From NCBI GenBank assembly GCA_021604645.1, contig BQJJ01000004.1, positions 62,001-126,000 on the forward strand: a stretch of 64,000 bases of DNA, written 5' to 3'. The stretch is from Methyloligella sp. Its GTDB lineage: Bacteria; Pseudomonadota; Alphaproteobacteria; Rhizobiales; HXMU1428-3. Shown in pieces: positions 34,884-43,226 of the stretch (positions within the stretch are counted from its first letter, which is position 1; every line of letters begins with the position of its first letter). Below the pieces are notes generated by a model. That model was not told where the DNA came from. It ran no database searches and saw only the letters and a program-made list of their open reading frames with translations. A program made the translations under genes and the position numbers.

Positions 34884-34933
34884 ATTTGTAGGCTTTCTTT
34901 TATAGGCTTTCTTTAAATAGGTTTTCCGGGAAA

Positions 34934-36127
34934 ATGACGAATAAAATTTTACCGACTTATGCGCGGACCAATATTACTTTTGATCATGGGGATGGATGCG
35001 AATTGGTTGCAACCAACGGTGATCGATATTTGGATTTTGGCGCTGGTATTGCTGTTAATTCTCTTGGGCATGGCCATCCTTTGCTAGTTGAGGCCATTCA
35101 AAAACAAGCTTCGAAATTAATGCATGTGTCCAATCTTTATAAAATTGAAGGACAAGAACGTTTGGCTGACCGGCTTTGCGAAAATACTTTTGCTGATAAA
35201 GTCTTTTTTGCTAATTCCGGAGCAGAGGCCAATGAATGCGCTGTGAAAATGGCTCGGAAGTATCAGTCTTCTATGGGCAATTCTGAACGTTATCGTATTA
35301 TTACTTTCGCCGGCGGATTTCATGGACGAACTCTAGCTATGATCGCAGCTGGTGGACAGGCCAAACATCTTGAAGGTTTTGGACCCAAGGTTGATGGATT
35401 TGATCAAGTGCCTTTAGGTGATAGTGAGGCATTAAAAGAGCTTATCTCAGAAGAGACAGCTGCGCTTATGATTGAGCCTATTCAAGGTGAAGGTGGGATT
35501 AATAGTGCTGATGTTGAGTTCTTGAGAGAGTTACGTTCTCTTTGTGATAGCCAAGGCCTTGTTCTGATATTTGATGAAGTGCAAACTGGGGTTGGTAGAA
35601 CGGGAGCTCTTTATTCTTATGAGCAATTTGGTGTTGAGCCAGATATTTTAACAACAGCTAAAGGGCTTGGCGGTGGTTTCCCTGTGGGAGCTTGCCTGGC
35701 AAAAGATGAAGTTGCGCGCCCAATGATTGCAGGGTCACATGGATCGACTTTTGGAGGTAATCCTCTTGCAATGGCGGCGGCTAATGCTGTCTTGGATGTT
35801 GTGCTTGAACCAGGTTTTCTCGAAGGTGTTAGAGAAAAGGGCTTGGTATTGAAGCAGAAACTTGCTTCGGTGACGGATCAGTTCCCTGAGGTTTTTGATA
35901 TGGTGCGTGGTGAAGGTCTTTTGCTTGGTTTGCACGCAAAAATTCCACCGCAAGATGTTGTTGCGGCTTGTTTTGATGAAAAACTTCTTTGTGTTCCAGC
36001 GGGGGATAATGTTGTTCGTATTTTGCCGCCATTGATCGCAACAGCAAAAGAGTTCGATCAGGCGATTTCTGCTCTTGAACGAGCTGCAACCAGGCTTTCC
36101 AAAGAAATTGGAAACACAACTTCTTAG
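34934..36127 (+). CDS. argD: Acetylornithine aminotransferase
   Basis: A 397-residue class III PLP aminotransferase for arginine synthesis (N-acetylglutamate semialdehyde to acetylornithine). Seen directly: FGAGIAVNSLGHGHP, NSGAEANECAVKMAR (cofactor phosphate region), ITFAGGFHGRT, IQGEGGIN, LVLIFDEVQTGVGRTG with the PLP-ring aspartate, and TTAKGLGGGFPVGA with the Schiff-base lysine. argF follows after a hairpin. argD-argF-hslO is a standard rhizobial order. Confidence 0.95.
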   Translation: MTNKILPTYARTNITFDHGDGCELVATNGDRYLDFGAGIAVNSLGHGHPLLVEAIQKQASKLMHVSNLYKIEGQERLADRLCENTFADKVFFANSGAEANECAVKMARKYQSSMGNSERYRIITFAGGFHGRTLAMIAAGGQAKHLEGFGPKVDGFDQVPLGDSEALKELISEETAALMIEPIQGEGGINSADVEFLRELRSLCDSQGLVLIFDEVQTGVGRTGALYSYEQFGVEPDILTTAKGLGGGFPVGACLAKDEVARPMIAGSHGSTFGGNPLAMAAANAVLDVVLEPGFLEGVREKGLVLKQKLASVTDQFPEVFDMVRGEGLLLGLHAKIPPQDVVAACFDEKLLCVPAGDNVVRILPPLIATAKEFDQAISALERAATRLSKEIGNTTS

Positions 36128-36152
36128 AAATGAGTGATTTTATAAGTTTAGT

Positions 36153-36178
36153 TTAAAAAACGGCTGAGCCGTTTTTTT
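36153..36178 (+). terminator. Hairpin with U-tract between argD and argF
   Basis: AAAAAACGGC-TGA-GCCGTTTTTTT: a short GC stem (CGGC/GCCG) extended by A6/T7 pairing. It ends 55 bases before the argF ATG, leaving little room for a separate promoter, so it may attenuate rather than fully end argD transcription. Confidence 0.65.
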
Positions 36179-36232
36179 AAATTTAGTATTTTTTAAGTGA
36201 TGGAAACGAAATTAAGCCAAAGGAAAGCGCCT

Positions 36233-37165
36233 ATGGCATACCGGCATTTTATTGATCTTGATAGTTTAAGTAGTGAGACAATTTCTCATATATTGTCATC
36301 AGCTTTAGCTATGAAAACAGAGTTTAAAGAATTAAGGCACAAAGCTCCTAAATTGTGTGAGGGGCAAGTCTTGGCTTCTATTTTTGAAAAGCCTTCAACA
36401 CGCACGCGACTTTCTTTTGATGTGGCGATGCGCGATCTTGGTGGTTCTTGCATCACTTTAAGCTCAAATGATTTGCAATTGGGGCGCGGCGAATCCATCG
36501 CGGATACGGCTCGGGTCATGTCTCGTTATGTTGATGCTATTATGCTTAGAACTGACGCTCATCAAAAATTACTGGATTTAGCTGAATTTGCTGATGTACC
36601 TGTGATTAATGGTTTAACTGACCACTCTCACCCTTGCCAAATCATGGCTGATATTCTGACCTTTGTTGAAAAACGTGGATCGATTGAAGGGGCTAAGGTG
36701 GCTTGGATTGGCGATTGCAATAATGTGGCGCTCTCTGCTGTTCATGCTGCAACGAAGCTTGGTTTTTCTCTTTATATTGCGGCTCCTAAGGAATATGGGC
36801 CAACAAAAGCGATGGAAGAGGCAGTGAAGGCTGACCAAAAGGCAAAGAAAAATTCTATTCATTTTGTAGAAAAGTTAGATGATGCGTTTGTTGATGCTGA
36901 TCTGATTATGACGGATACCTGGGTTTCTATGGGTGATGAAGATGAAGAAGTGCGAAAAAAAGTTTTTGCACCTTATCAGGTCAACTCTGAGATGATGAAG
37001 CTTGCTTCTAAAGACGCACTGTTTATGCACTGTTTGCCGGCTTATCGTGGGCGTGAAGTTACAGCTGAAGTGCTTGATGGACCGCAATCAGTTGTGTTTG
37101 ATGAAGCTGAAAATCGGTTGCATGCTCAAAAGGCGATTGTTGCTTGGAGTTTGGGCGCTATATAG
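36233..37165 (+). CDS. argF: Ornithine carbamoyltransferase
   Basis: A 310-residue enzyme joining ornithine and carbamoyl phosphate to citrulline. Seen directly: the carbamoyl phosphate site KPSTRTRLSFD, LRTDAHQ, the HPCQ motif in DHSHPCQIMAD, DTWVSMGDED for ornithine, and FMHCLPAYRGREVT with HCLP. The ATG at 36233 has an AAGGAAAG site at the right distance and gives the family's usual MAxRHF start; an upstream GTG/ATG at 36197/36200 is less likely. Confidence 0.95.
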   Translation: MAYRHFIDLDSLSSETISHILSSALAMKTEFKELRHKAPKLCEGQVLASIFEKPSTRTRLSFDVAMRDLGGSCITLSSNDLQLGRGESIADTARVMSRYVDAIMLRTDAHQKLLDLAEFADVPVINGLTDHSHPCQIMADILTFVEKRGSIEGAKVAWIGDCNNVALSAVHAATKLGFSLYIAAPKEYGPTKAMEEAVKADQKAKKNSIHFVEKLDDAFVDADLIMTDTWVSMGDEDEEVRKKVFAPYQVNSEMMKLASKDALFMHCLPAYRGREVTAEVLDGPQSVVFDEAENRLHAQKAIVAWSLGAI

Positions 37166-37276
37166 GGGGAAGATAGGTAACTCTCAGGTTTAATTTTTAA
37201 TAAACCTGTTGCCAGATTTACTCTTTATATTTTAGGTCAGAGTTTTTTAGATCAAATTTAAAATTAGGAAAATTTC

Positions 37277-38302
37277 ATGAGCGATGAAGAACATGGTTCT
37301 GATGATGATATTGGAACTTCGCATTCAGCAGTTTCTGATGATGGATACATCTTTTTAGATAGTGACATCAAAGATGATGTTGTATTGCCGTTTCAAGCTG
37401 ATGAAGCTGGGGCGCGGGGTCGTTTGGTTCGTCTTGGGAGCACAGTCGATAAGATTTTGTCTGATCATGATTATCCTGATGGTGTTGCGACCTATTTGGG
37501 CGAAGCGATTGCGCTTACTTGCCTTATCGGGGCTTCGCTTAAATTTGATGGCAAGCTGATTTTACAGTCCAAAACGGATGGTCCGATAAGTATGCTTGTG
37601 GTTGATTATACGACGCCGGGTAAATTACGTGGTTATGCGAGCTATAACAAGGCCGCAGTTGCTGAACTTGAAGCGGATGGTGTTGAGCATGAAATCGGTA
37701 GCTGGTTAGGGCGTGGGTATTTGGCCCTTACTGTTGACCAAGGTGCTGATATGGAGCGCTATCAGGGGATTGTTGCTGTGGAGAGAGATTTCCTTGGCAC
37801 AGTTGCTGAAGATTATTTTATGCAATCTGAGCAGATCCCTAGTTTGGTGCGTTTAAATGTTGCGAAACATTATAATGCTGATGCTGGAGATGATGGCAAG
37901 CATTGGCACTGGCGGGCAGGTGGGTTGCTTGTGCAATATCTGACCCGTGAAGGTGGTCATGATTATGATAGTGATGAACCTTTTGAAAATTTTGAAGAAG
38001 ACTGGAACCGGGCAAGGATGCTAGGGGAAACTGTTGAAGCACATGAGTTGCTTGATCCAGAATTAGCGCCTGAACGACTATTGTTGCGGCTTTATCATGA
38101 AGAAGGTGTTCGGATTTTTGATAAAGTGCCTGTTAAAGCTGAATGTTCTTGTTCTCGGGAAAAGGTGCAGAACATGCTTTCGCATTTTTCTTCTGATGAG
38201 CGTGGCAAGATGATTGAAATGACTGGGAAAATTTCTGTGACTTGTGAATTTTGCACGTCGACTTATGAATTTTCAGAGACAGATTTCGAGGCTAAGAGTT
38301 AA
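37277..38302 (+). CDS. hslO: Hsp33 redox-activated molecular chaperone
   Basis: A 341-residue chaperone switched on by oxidative unfolding. The C-terminal redox zinc centre is visible as CSC (in KAECSCSREKV) and CEFC (in VTCEFCTST), the C-x-C ... C-x2-C signature. The N-terminal domain has VATYLGEAIALTCLIGASLKFDG. It has an acidic N-terminal extension of about 30 residues typical of rhizobial Hsp33. Downstream of argF as in related genomes. Confidence 0.95.
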   Translation: MSDEEHGSDDDIGTSHSAVSDDGYIFLDSDIKDDVVLPFQADEAGARGRLVRLGSTVDKILSDHDYPDGVATYLGEAIALTCLIGASLKFDGKLILQSKTDGPISMLVVDYTTPGKLRGYASYNKAAVAELEADGVEHEIGSWLGRGYLALTVDQGADMERYQGIVAVERDFLGTVAEDYFMQSEQIPSLVRLNVAKHYNADAGDDGKHWHWRAGGLLVQYLTREGGHDYDSDEPFENFEEDWNRARMLGETVEAHELLDPELAPERLLLRLYHEEGVRIFDKVPVKAECSCSREKVQNMLSHFSSDERGKMIEMTGKISVTCEFCTSTYEFSETDFEAKS

Positions 38303-38514
38303 GTTTTGCAAGCATTTTAAAAAAATCGCAAAAATCCTTTGAGTTTCAGCAAAGGAGGGCTGGACAGGGGGATAAATTGCCTCTATAAAGCCGTTCATCC
38401 TGTTGTTCTTTAACGGTTCTAACAGTTGATGTTTGAGTGTATGAAGTTAAAGTGGTTTGACTTAAATTGCACTCATATGAATTGCAGGGACTTTCTATTT
38501 TCCTTGCTTGGTAT

Positions 38515-38590
<76 letters not shown>

Positions 38591-38701
38591 CTTTTTCTCT
38601 TTTTATTCTCAGTGAAAACCTTTGGTGATGTGAAATACTCTCTAACCTTCTCATTCTTTTTTGATTTGTGATTTTAGGAATGTCTCTTTACACATTGTAT
38701 T

Positions 38702-39187
38702 ATGATGCAAGAAGCCAACTCCAATCTTATTTTCACTCGCTTAACAGATGTTTCTTCTGATGAACTTCTTTCTCACATGTCTGATCGCCGTGTTGCGGAG
38801 CATATGCCTTTGTTAACTTTCAAGTGGAATAGGCAGGCTGTAGCTGATTTTCTTACGGCAAAAGAGGCGTGTTGGGAGCGGGATGGTTTGGGGCACTGGG
38901 CGTTTCTTCTTGATGATTGTTATGTTGGCTGGGGAGGCTTTCAAAAAGAGGGGGATGAGTGGGACTTTGGATTGGTCTTGAGGCCTGACAAGTTTGGACT
39001 TGGACCTCGTATTGCCCGGAAGGCTCTTTCATTTGCGAGAGCCGATGAGCGCATTCCTTTTGTGACGTTTCTTCTTCCTCCCTCTCGACAGCATCTTCGT
39101 GGATTAGAGCGGCTTGGTGCTCGGTTTTTGAAAACTGTTGACTATGAGGGATATGAGTTTTTGAAATATCGTCTGGAGACGGTTTGA
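38702..39187 (+). CDS. GNAT-family N-acetyltransferase (RimJ/RimL-like)
   Basis: A 161-residue acetyltransferase. The layout LIFTRLTDVSSDELLSHMSDRRVAEHMP is the typical RimJ/RimL beginning; GHWAFLLDDCYVGWGGFQKEGDEWDFGLVL gives strands 2-4; acetyl-CoA binding is by a degenerate KFGLGPRIARKALSFA, in place of the standard Q/RxxGxG/A; LERLGARFLKTVDYEGYEF closes the fold. Acceptor unknown. Lies just after tRNA-Phe and converges with the alpha/beta hydrolase gene with only six bases between stops. Confidence 0.82.
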   Translation: MMQEANSNLIFTRLTDVSSDELLSHMSDRRVAEHMPLLTFKWNRQAVADFLTAKEACWERDGLGHWAFLLDDCYVGWGGFQKEGDEWDFGLVLRPDKFGLGPRIARKALSFARADERIPFVTFLLPPSRQHLRGLERLGARFLKTVDYEGYEFLKYRLETV

Positions 39188-39193
39188 ACTTTT

Positions 39194-40081
39194 TTATTTC
39201 TCTGCTTTTTTTATAAACTCCACCATCTTTTCAAGAATGTTATTTTGTTGTTTCAGCGGTAGGCCGATGTTTAGCATGATATCTATGTGTGAGATGCCAG
39301 GGAGTAGGTTGGCTTCTACTTTTATTTTGTTGTCTTTCAAAGCTTTGGTGAGTGTTTCCATATTCCATTTTTTGACGACTGTATCTTCTTCCCCATGAAA
39401 GAGTAGTGAGGCTGGACTTTTTGAATTGACGAAGGCAACTGGCCGGGCGAGATCTTCATTCTCTATGGTTGAGAATATGTCTTTTGTTGTTGGCCATGTG
39501 ACGGGGTTGAAGGCGTAGGGGCCGGCAAAACCGATAAAACCAGCGGGTTTGAATTTGGGGTTTGCGGCACTATTGAATTTGTTGAGATAGGATTGATCGT
39601 AAGCCATGAGGGCTGCGATGTGAGCGCCTGCGGAATGGCCGATGAGGATGATGGGGCGCTCATCTTTTTTGGCTAAGTTTTGCCAGACCCAATTATAGGC
39701 CAGGGCTGCGTCATTTATGAATTTTGGAAATTTCACTTCAGGGAACAGGCGATAATCCGGGATGATGACATCAAAACCCTTTGAAGCCAATTCTGCGCCA
39801 ATAAAATGATAGATCGATTTCTCACCGCTGTTCCAGCCGCCGCCATAATAGAAAATAAGAATTGGTTTTTGTGTGCTGCCAGTTTTGGGCCTATAATGGT
39901 CGAGGCTTTGGCGGTTTAAGGGGCCGTAGGAAATATTGTTTTTAACGCTTATGTTTTTCTTTGCAATCAGCTGACTGGCCAGGCTCATAGCTTTTGTTTT
40001 TGCTGTTGGGCTGATCATCACAATTGCTATAAAAGTGATTAAAATGGCTAAAAATAGAAAGAAAAAGAACTTCACTGACAT
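39194..40081 (-). CDS. Alpha/beta hydrolase (acetylesterase-like), membrane-anchored or exported
   Basis: A 295-residue hydrolase with an N-terminal hydrophobic anchor (FFFFLFLAILITFIAIVMI). Serine-hydrolase landmarks: oxyanion segment FYYGGGWNSGEKS (an HGG-like motif with YGG), nucleophile GHSAGAH, acid LFHGEEDTVV and the late His in GISHID. The motif set fits the carboxylesterase/BD-FAE group acting on small esters in the periplasm. AAGGGAAA precedes the ATG. Confidence 0.88.
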   Translation of the reverse strand: MSVKFFFFLFLAILITFIAIVMISPTAKTKAMSLASQLIAKKNISVKNNISYGPLNRQSLDHYRPKTGSTQKPILIFYYGGGWNSGEKSIYHFIGAELASKGFDVIIPDYRLFPEVKFPKFINDAALAYNWVWQNLAKKDERPIILIGHSAGAHIAALMAYDQSYLNKFNSAANPKFKPAGFIGFAGPYAFNPVTWPTTKDIFSTIENEDLARPVAFVNSKSPASLLFHGEEDTVVKKWNMETLTKALKDNKIKVEANLLPGISHIDIMLNIGLPLKQQNNILEKMVEFIKKAEK

Positions 40082-40260
40082 GGATTTCCCTTAAGACCTG
40101 CTGGGTTGATGGATTGCGCTTTTAATATATACGATCCTTTTGGGAAAATAGTTTCAAATGAAATTGATCTAATTGTTTTTTTATAAACGGTAAAAAAGGC
40201 AGTCATATTAACATGCTGCCTTTCTTATTTTTGTTTTATCTTTTTAAAATGGGATGGATA

Positions 40261-41127
40261 TTATTTTTGAAATCCAAATTTACCGTTTTGGTTTTGCTGT
40301 TTGTCTTTAGATGTGATCTCTTCAATTGTGTCCCAATGTTCGACAATTTTTCCGTTCTCTATGCGAAATAAATCATAAAAAGAAACATGTTTGCCAAGGA
40401 ATTTTCCTTCAGCTACGGAGAGTACAAAATTTCCTTCTCCTAAGATGATGTGGCTTTTCTGGTATGTCATTGGGGTGCCGGCTTTTGCCATTTTAGCGAG
40501 TGCTTTTCCAAGGGCGTCTAGTCCATCTGAGACATTAGGATTATGTTGGTGATATTTTTTTTTTGATATGTAAGTGGTAATTTTATCGACTTTTCCGTTA
40601 AGAAGGATGTCGTCTATAAAATTTTTAACAAGGGCTTTGTTTTCTAGGGTTTTGTCTAAATCAGTTGGTATTGTTGGCCCGTCTATTTGAGTGCGGCCGG
40701 AGGCTGTTTTGTTTTCAGTTTGCTGTAAATTATCCCAATGCTCGACAATGAGGCCATCTTCGAAACGAAAAATATCAAACCCTATTTTGGGCCCAAAAAA
40801 ATTATATTCTGTGTGTGTGAAAACATAATTTCCATCTCTGAAAGTTCTTACTGTATTTACTTTGGCGCTGCCTTTTGGCAATTGGCTAAGGACTTCACCG
40901 AACCCTGCCAGACCATCTTTAACATTTAAATTATGCTGTATGTATTTTTGTGGATTAATATATGAAACCGGTTTTTGATTTCCAGTCTCGATACTTTTTA
41001 ATAGTTGTTTGACTTTTTCTTTCATTGTGTCTTCCCCCTGTATTTTAGTTAGTGCTTCTGTTGCCAGGGAAGGTGTGACAGCGAATGGGATTAGTGCTGC
41101 AAGAGAGACGAGGATAAATTGTTTCAT
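40261..41127 (-). CDS. Exported protein with two NTF2/SnoaL-like domains
   Basis: A 288-residue protein: signal peptide (residues 1-23), then two repeats of a SnoaL-like fold. Repeat 1 has YIQHNLNVKDGLAGFGEVL and FDIFRFEDGLIVEHWDNLQ; repeat 2 has YHQHNPNVSDGLDALGKAL and YDLFRIENGKIVEHWDTIE, so the internal duplication is obvious. Such proteins (COG4922-like) are predicted isomerases or binding proteins; no reaction is known. Divergent from an HxlR regulator. Its ribosome site AAGGAAG lies inside a hairpin arm (41135-41173). Confidence 0.85.
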   Translation of the reverse strand: MKQFILVSLAALIPFAVTPSLATEALTKIQGEDTMKEKVKQLLKSIETGNQKPVSYINPQKYIQHNLNVKDGLAGFGEVLSQLPKGSAKVNTVRTFRDGNYVFTHTEYNFFGPKIGFDIFRFEDGLIVEHWDNLQQTENKTASGRTQIDGPTIPTDLDKTLENKALVKNFIDDILLNGKVDKITTYISKKKYHQHNPNVSDGLDALGKALAKMAKAGTPMTYQKSHIILGEGNFVLSVAEGKFLGKHVSFYDLFRIENGKIVEHWDTIEEITSKDKQQNQNGKFGFQK

Positions 41128-41134
41128 TAGTTTC

Positions 41135-41173
41135 TTCCTTAAAAGTTTGATTGACTTATTTGCCTTTAAGGAA
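41135..41173. promoter_or_regulatory. Hairpin covering the ribosome-binding site of the NTF2-like gene
   Basis: TTCCTTAAAAG (41135-41145) and CCTTTAAGGAA (41163-41173) pair at 10 of 11 positions. On the minus strand the arm next to the gene contains AAGGAA, the ribosome site of the ATG at 41127. It could be an RNA switch or an operator for the divergent HxlR protein. Confidence 0.45.
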
Positions 41174-41249
41174 CTATTTGTTATATTAGTATTAAAAGTA
41201 AAGTAGGTACCTTTAGGTAACCAATGAAAAGTATAGCAAAGCTATTGAT

Positions 41250-41579
41250 ATGATTAAGAAAAAAGATTTACCAGCTTGCCCTGTTGAAACGGCTTTATTA
41301 CTTATTGGTACACGTTGGGGGCCTTTAATTGTGCGTGATTTGCTCTCTGGTACAAAACGTTTTGGTGAATTAAAAAAATCTTTAGGTGGAGTTTCTCAAA
41401 AAGTGTTAACGCAGAATTTGAGAAGCCTTGAAGAATACGGGTTAGTGAAACGGAAAGTTTACGCTGAGGTTCCGCCGCGAGTGGAATATTCCCTAACTGA
41501 AATGGGTAAATCGATTAAACCTATTCATGATGCTTTGTGGCAGTGGGGAGAGCATTTTAAAGACGATTTAAAGGGGTGA
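41250..41579 (+). CDS. HxlR-family transcriptional regulator
   Basis: A 109-residue HxlR regulator: LPACPVETALLLIGTRWGPLIVRDLLSGTKRFGELKKSLGGVSQKVLTQNLRSLEE is read directly as the family's Cys-containing start, W-x-x-L-I-V-R-D-L helix and recognition helix; VEYSLTEMGKSIKPI is the wing. It is divergent from the NTF2-like gene, with AGGTACCT and AGGTAACC near 41205-41222 as possible binding half-sites, so it probably controls that gene and itself. The conserved cysteine suggests a redox or electrophile cue. Confidence 0.9.
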   Translation: MIKKKDLPACPVETALLLIGTRWGPLIVRDLLSGTKRFGELKKSLGGVSQKVLTQNLRSLEEYGLVKRKVYAEVPPRVEYSLTEMGKSIKPIHDALWQWGEHFKDDLKG

Positions 41580-41589
41580 TGGTTTGCCG

Positions 41590-42486
41590 TTAGAAATCGT
41601 CTTTTAGTTTTTCACTAATGAAGTCTATAAACACGCGGACTTTGGGAGCTAGGTGGCGGTTGTTTGCAAAGATGGCTGTGATTGGTGTGTTTGGTGGATT
41701 GAGAGGATAATCAGTTAGTAGGGGGATGAGTTGCTTCTTTTTCAACTCGTCTTTGATGATCCAGGTTGGCATCATTGCGATACCGATATGCTCAAGCAGG
41801 AGAGTGCGCAGAAAGACTAAACTGCTGACATTAACTCTTCCTTTGATTGGAACGTTTATTTCAGATGCTTCTTTTGTAAAGTTCCATTCTTTTTTGCCTG
41901 GTGCTGTTCTGAATGACAGGCAATTGTGGTTGGCGAGATCTTCAGGGTGTTTAGGAGTGCCGTTTGTTTTTAGATAGGTGGGGCTTGCGCAAAGTACTGA
42001 CTGGCTCATAGTTATTTTGCGGGCAATGAGACTTGAATCTTGAAGGTGTCCCATTCGAATGGCCAGGTCGATACCTTTTTCTAAAATATCTATTCTTGCC
42101 GCACTCATTGAAATGCGGATGTTGACCTTAGGGTGTTTTTCTAAAAACTCAGGTAGAATTGGGACTAGGTAAGTCTGTGCTAAATCTGGCTCTGCAGTTA
42201 TGTAGAGAGAACCAGAAGGCGCTTGGGTTAGGTTGCTGACGGCTAGCTTGGCCTCTCTTACATCCGTTACGATTTGTCTTGCGTGTTGGAAATAGATTTC
42301 CCCTGCCTCGGTTAAGCTTTGCTTTCTTGTGGTTCTATGAAAGAGGCGGGCGTTTAATTCTTCTTCTAATTGGGAAATTTGTTTTGAAACGGAAGAGGGC
42401 GTTTGCCCTAATTGACGAGCTGCTGCTGAAAAGCTGCCTTCTTCTACGACACGTACAAATAGGTGGATGTTGCTTGCATTGCTCAT
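41590..42486 (-). CDS. LysR-family transcriptional regulator
   Basis: A 298-residue LysR regulator: N-terminal HTH with SFSAAARQLGQTPSSVSKQISQLEEELNARLFHRTTR, then a linker helix and the periplasmic-binding-protein-like effector domain (SGSLYITAEPDLAQTYLVPILPEFLEKHP). It belongs to the group that begins MSNASNIHLFVRVVEEGS. Divergent from the cupin gene; the palindrome at 42488-42504 overlaps its own start region, a common place for LysR control of itself and the neighbour. Confidence 0.93.
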   Translation of the reverse strand: MSNASNIHLFVRVVEEGSFSAAARQLGQTPSSVSKQISQLEEELNARLFHRTTRKQSLTEAGEIYFQHARQIVTDVREAKLAVSNLTQAPSGSLYITAEPDLAQTYLVPILPEFLEKHPKVNIRISMSAARIDILEKGIDLAIRMGHLQDSSLIARKITMSQSVLCASPTYLKTNGTPKHPEDLANHNCLSFRTAPGKKEWNFTKEASEINVPIKGRVNVSSLVFLRTLLLEHIGIAMMPTWIIKDELKKKQLIPLLTDYPLNPPNTPITAIFANNRHLAPKVRVFIDFISEKLKDDF

Positions 42487-42487
42487 A

Positions 42488-42504
42488 TGTGAAAATTATT
42501 CACA
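42488..42504. promoter_or_regulatory. Palindrome between lysR-type and cupin genes
   Basis: TGTGAA-AATTA-TTCACA, perfect 6-base arms, two bases in front of the lysR-type start codon. Resembles the T-n11-A dyad of LysR sites (outermost T and A 15 bases apart rather than 13), so it is an operator candidate. Confidence 0.5.
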
Positions 42505-42613
42505 AATCTTATGACAAATCAACTGTTTTGTTCTCTAAAGTATTTAAATATGGTTTCCCCTAGTCGATATCACGGCACCTACACAGCCGGATATATCAAT
42601 TTAGGAGAAAATA

Positions 42614-43117
42614 ATGACTTTGAAACTTACTAAAATTGGTTTTGCGCTAGTAAGCGCAGTGCTTGGTCTTTTGCTTGTTAATGTCAGTGTTGTTAAGGCT
42701 GATAAAATGGCAAAAAAGGACCAAATGGCGAAGATGGAAAAAATGGACAAAATGGCTCATAATCATAACCATCGTTCATTTGATGATTTGAAATTTGAAC
42801 AGGGTCCTAAGGGAATTTCTTTTGCGCTTCTCTGGGGTGATTGGAACAATGGTGGTGATTATGGCATGATTGTTAAAATTAAAGCGGGGCATGTAGCACC
42901 AGATCATCGCCATACTCATGATTACCATGGTGTGACCATTCAGGGCAAATGGGCTCATAGAGGCAAAGATGGTAAGGAAGTTGTTTTAAGTCAGGGTTCA
43001 TACTCAAAGCAAACCGGTACAGAGAACCATGGTGATCGTTGTGTTGGCCCTGAAGATTGCCTTATTCTTATTCACCAGCATGGCAAGAGAGACTTTATTT
43101 TGGCCAAAGAAAAATAA
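42614..43117 (+). CDS. Exported cupin-fold protein
   Basis: A 167-residue protein with a signal peptide (hydrophobic to about residue 29), a repetitive Lys/Met linker (MAKKDQMAKMEKMDKMAHNHNH) that may bind metal, and a single cupin domain: AGHVAPDHRHTHDYHGVTIQGKW carries the first motif with His residues, and CLILIHQHGKRDF the second. Related to DUF4437-type cupins. Probably a periplasmic metalloprotein. Divergent from a LysR regulator that likely controls it; AGGAGAA ribosome site. Confidence 0.82.
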   Translation: MTLKLTKIGFALVSAVLGLLLVNVSVVKADKMAKKDQMAKMEKMDKMAHNHNHRSFDDLKFEQGPKGISFALLWGDWNNGGDYGMIVKIKAGHVAPDHRHTHDYHGVTIQGKWAHRGKDGKEVVLSQGSYSKQTGTENHGDRCVGPEDCLILIHQHGKRDFILAKEK

Positions 43118-43190
43118 GTTGTCTCTCATAAAAACAAGTTGAGTTTCAGTGACAGATTGCTCCGTATAGATTTGTTTGCTGATAAACTGG

Positions 43191-43226
43191 AACGCCGCTT
43201 CAAAGTTTGAAGTGGCGTTTTTTTAT
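43191..43226. terminator. Terminator between cupin and alpha/beta hydrolase genes
   Basis: AACGCCGCTTCAAA (43191-43204) against TTTGAAGTGGCGTT (43206-43219), followed by TTTTTATT. Serves the cupin gene from the left and the convergent hydrolase from the right. Its sequence closely resembles the hairpin at 46281. Confidence 0.85.

Larger units (their letters stand above)
34116..34933. other. Long intergenic region between gcrA and argD
   Basis: About 800 bases with no large gene. It holds the gcrA promoter on the left, a 24-codon ORF with a very strong ribosome site (34473-34547), an inverted repeat AACAGGTTT/AAACCTGTT (34764-34772 with 34793-34801) and a small hairpin with a T-rich tail (34861-34883) before argD. 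The size and the structured right half make an unannotated small RNA or leader transcript plausible. Confidence 0.5.
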
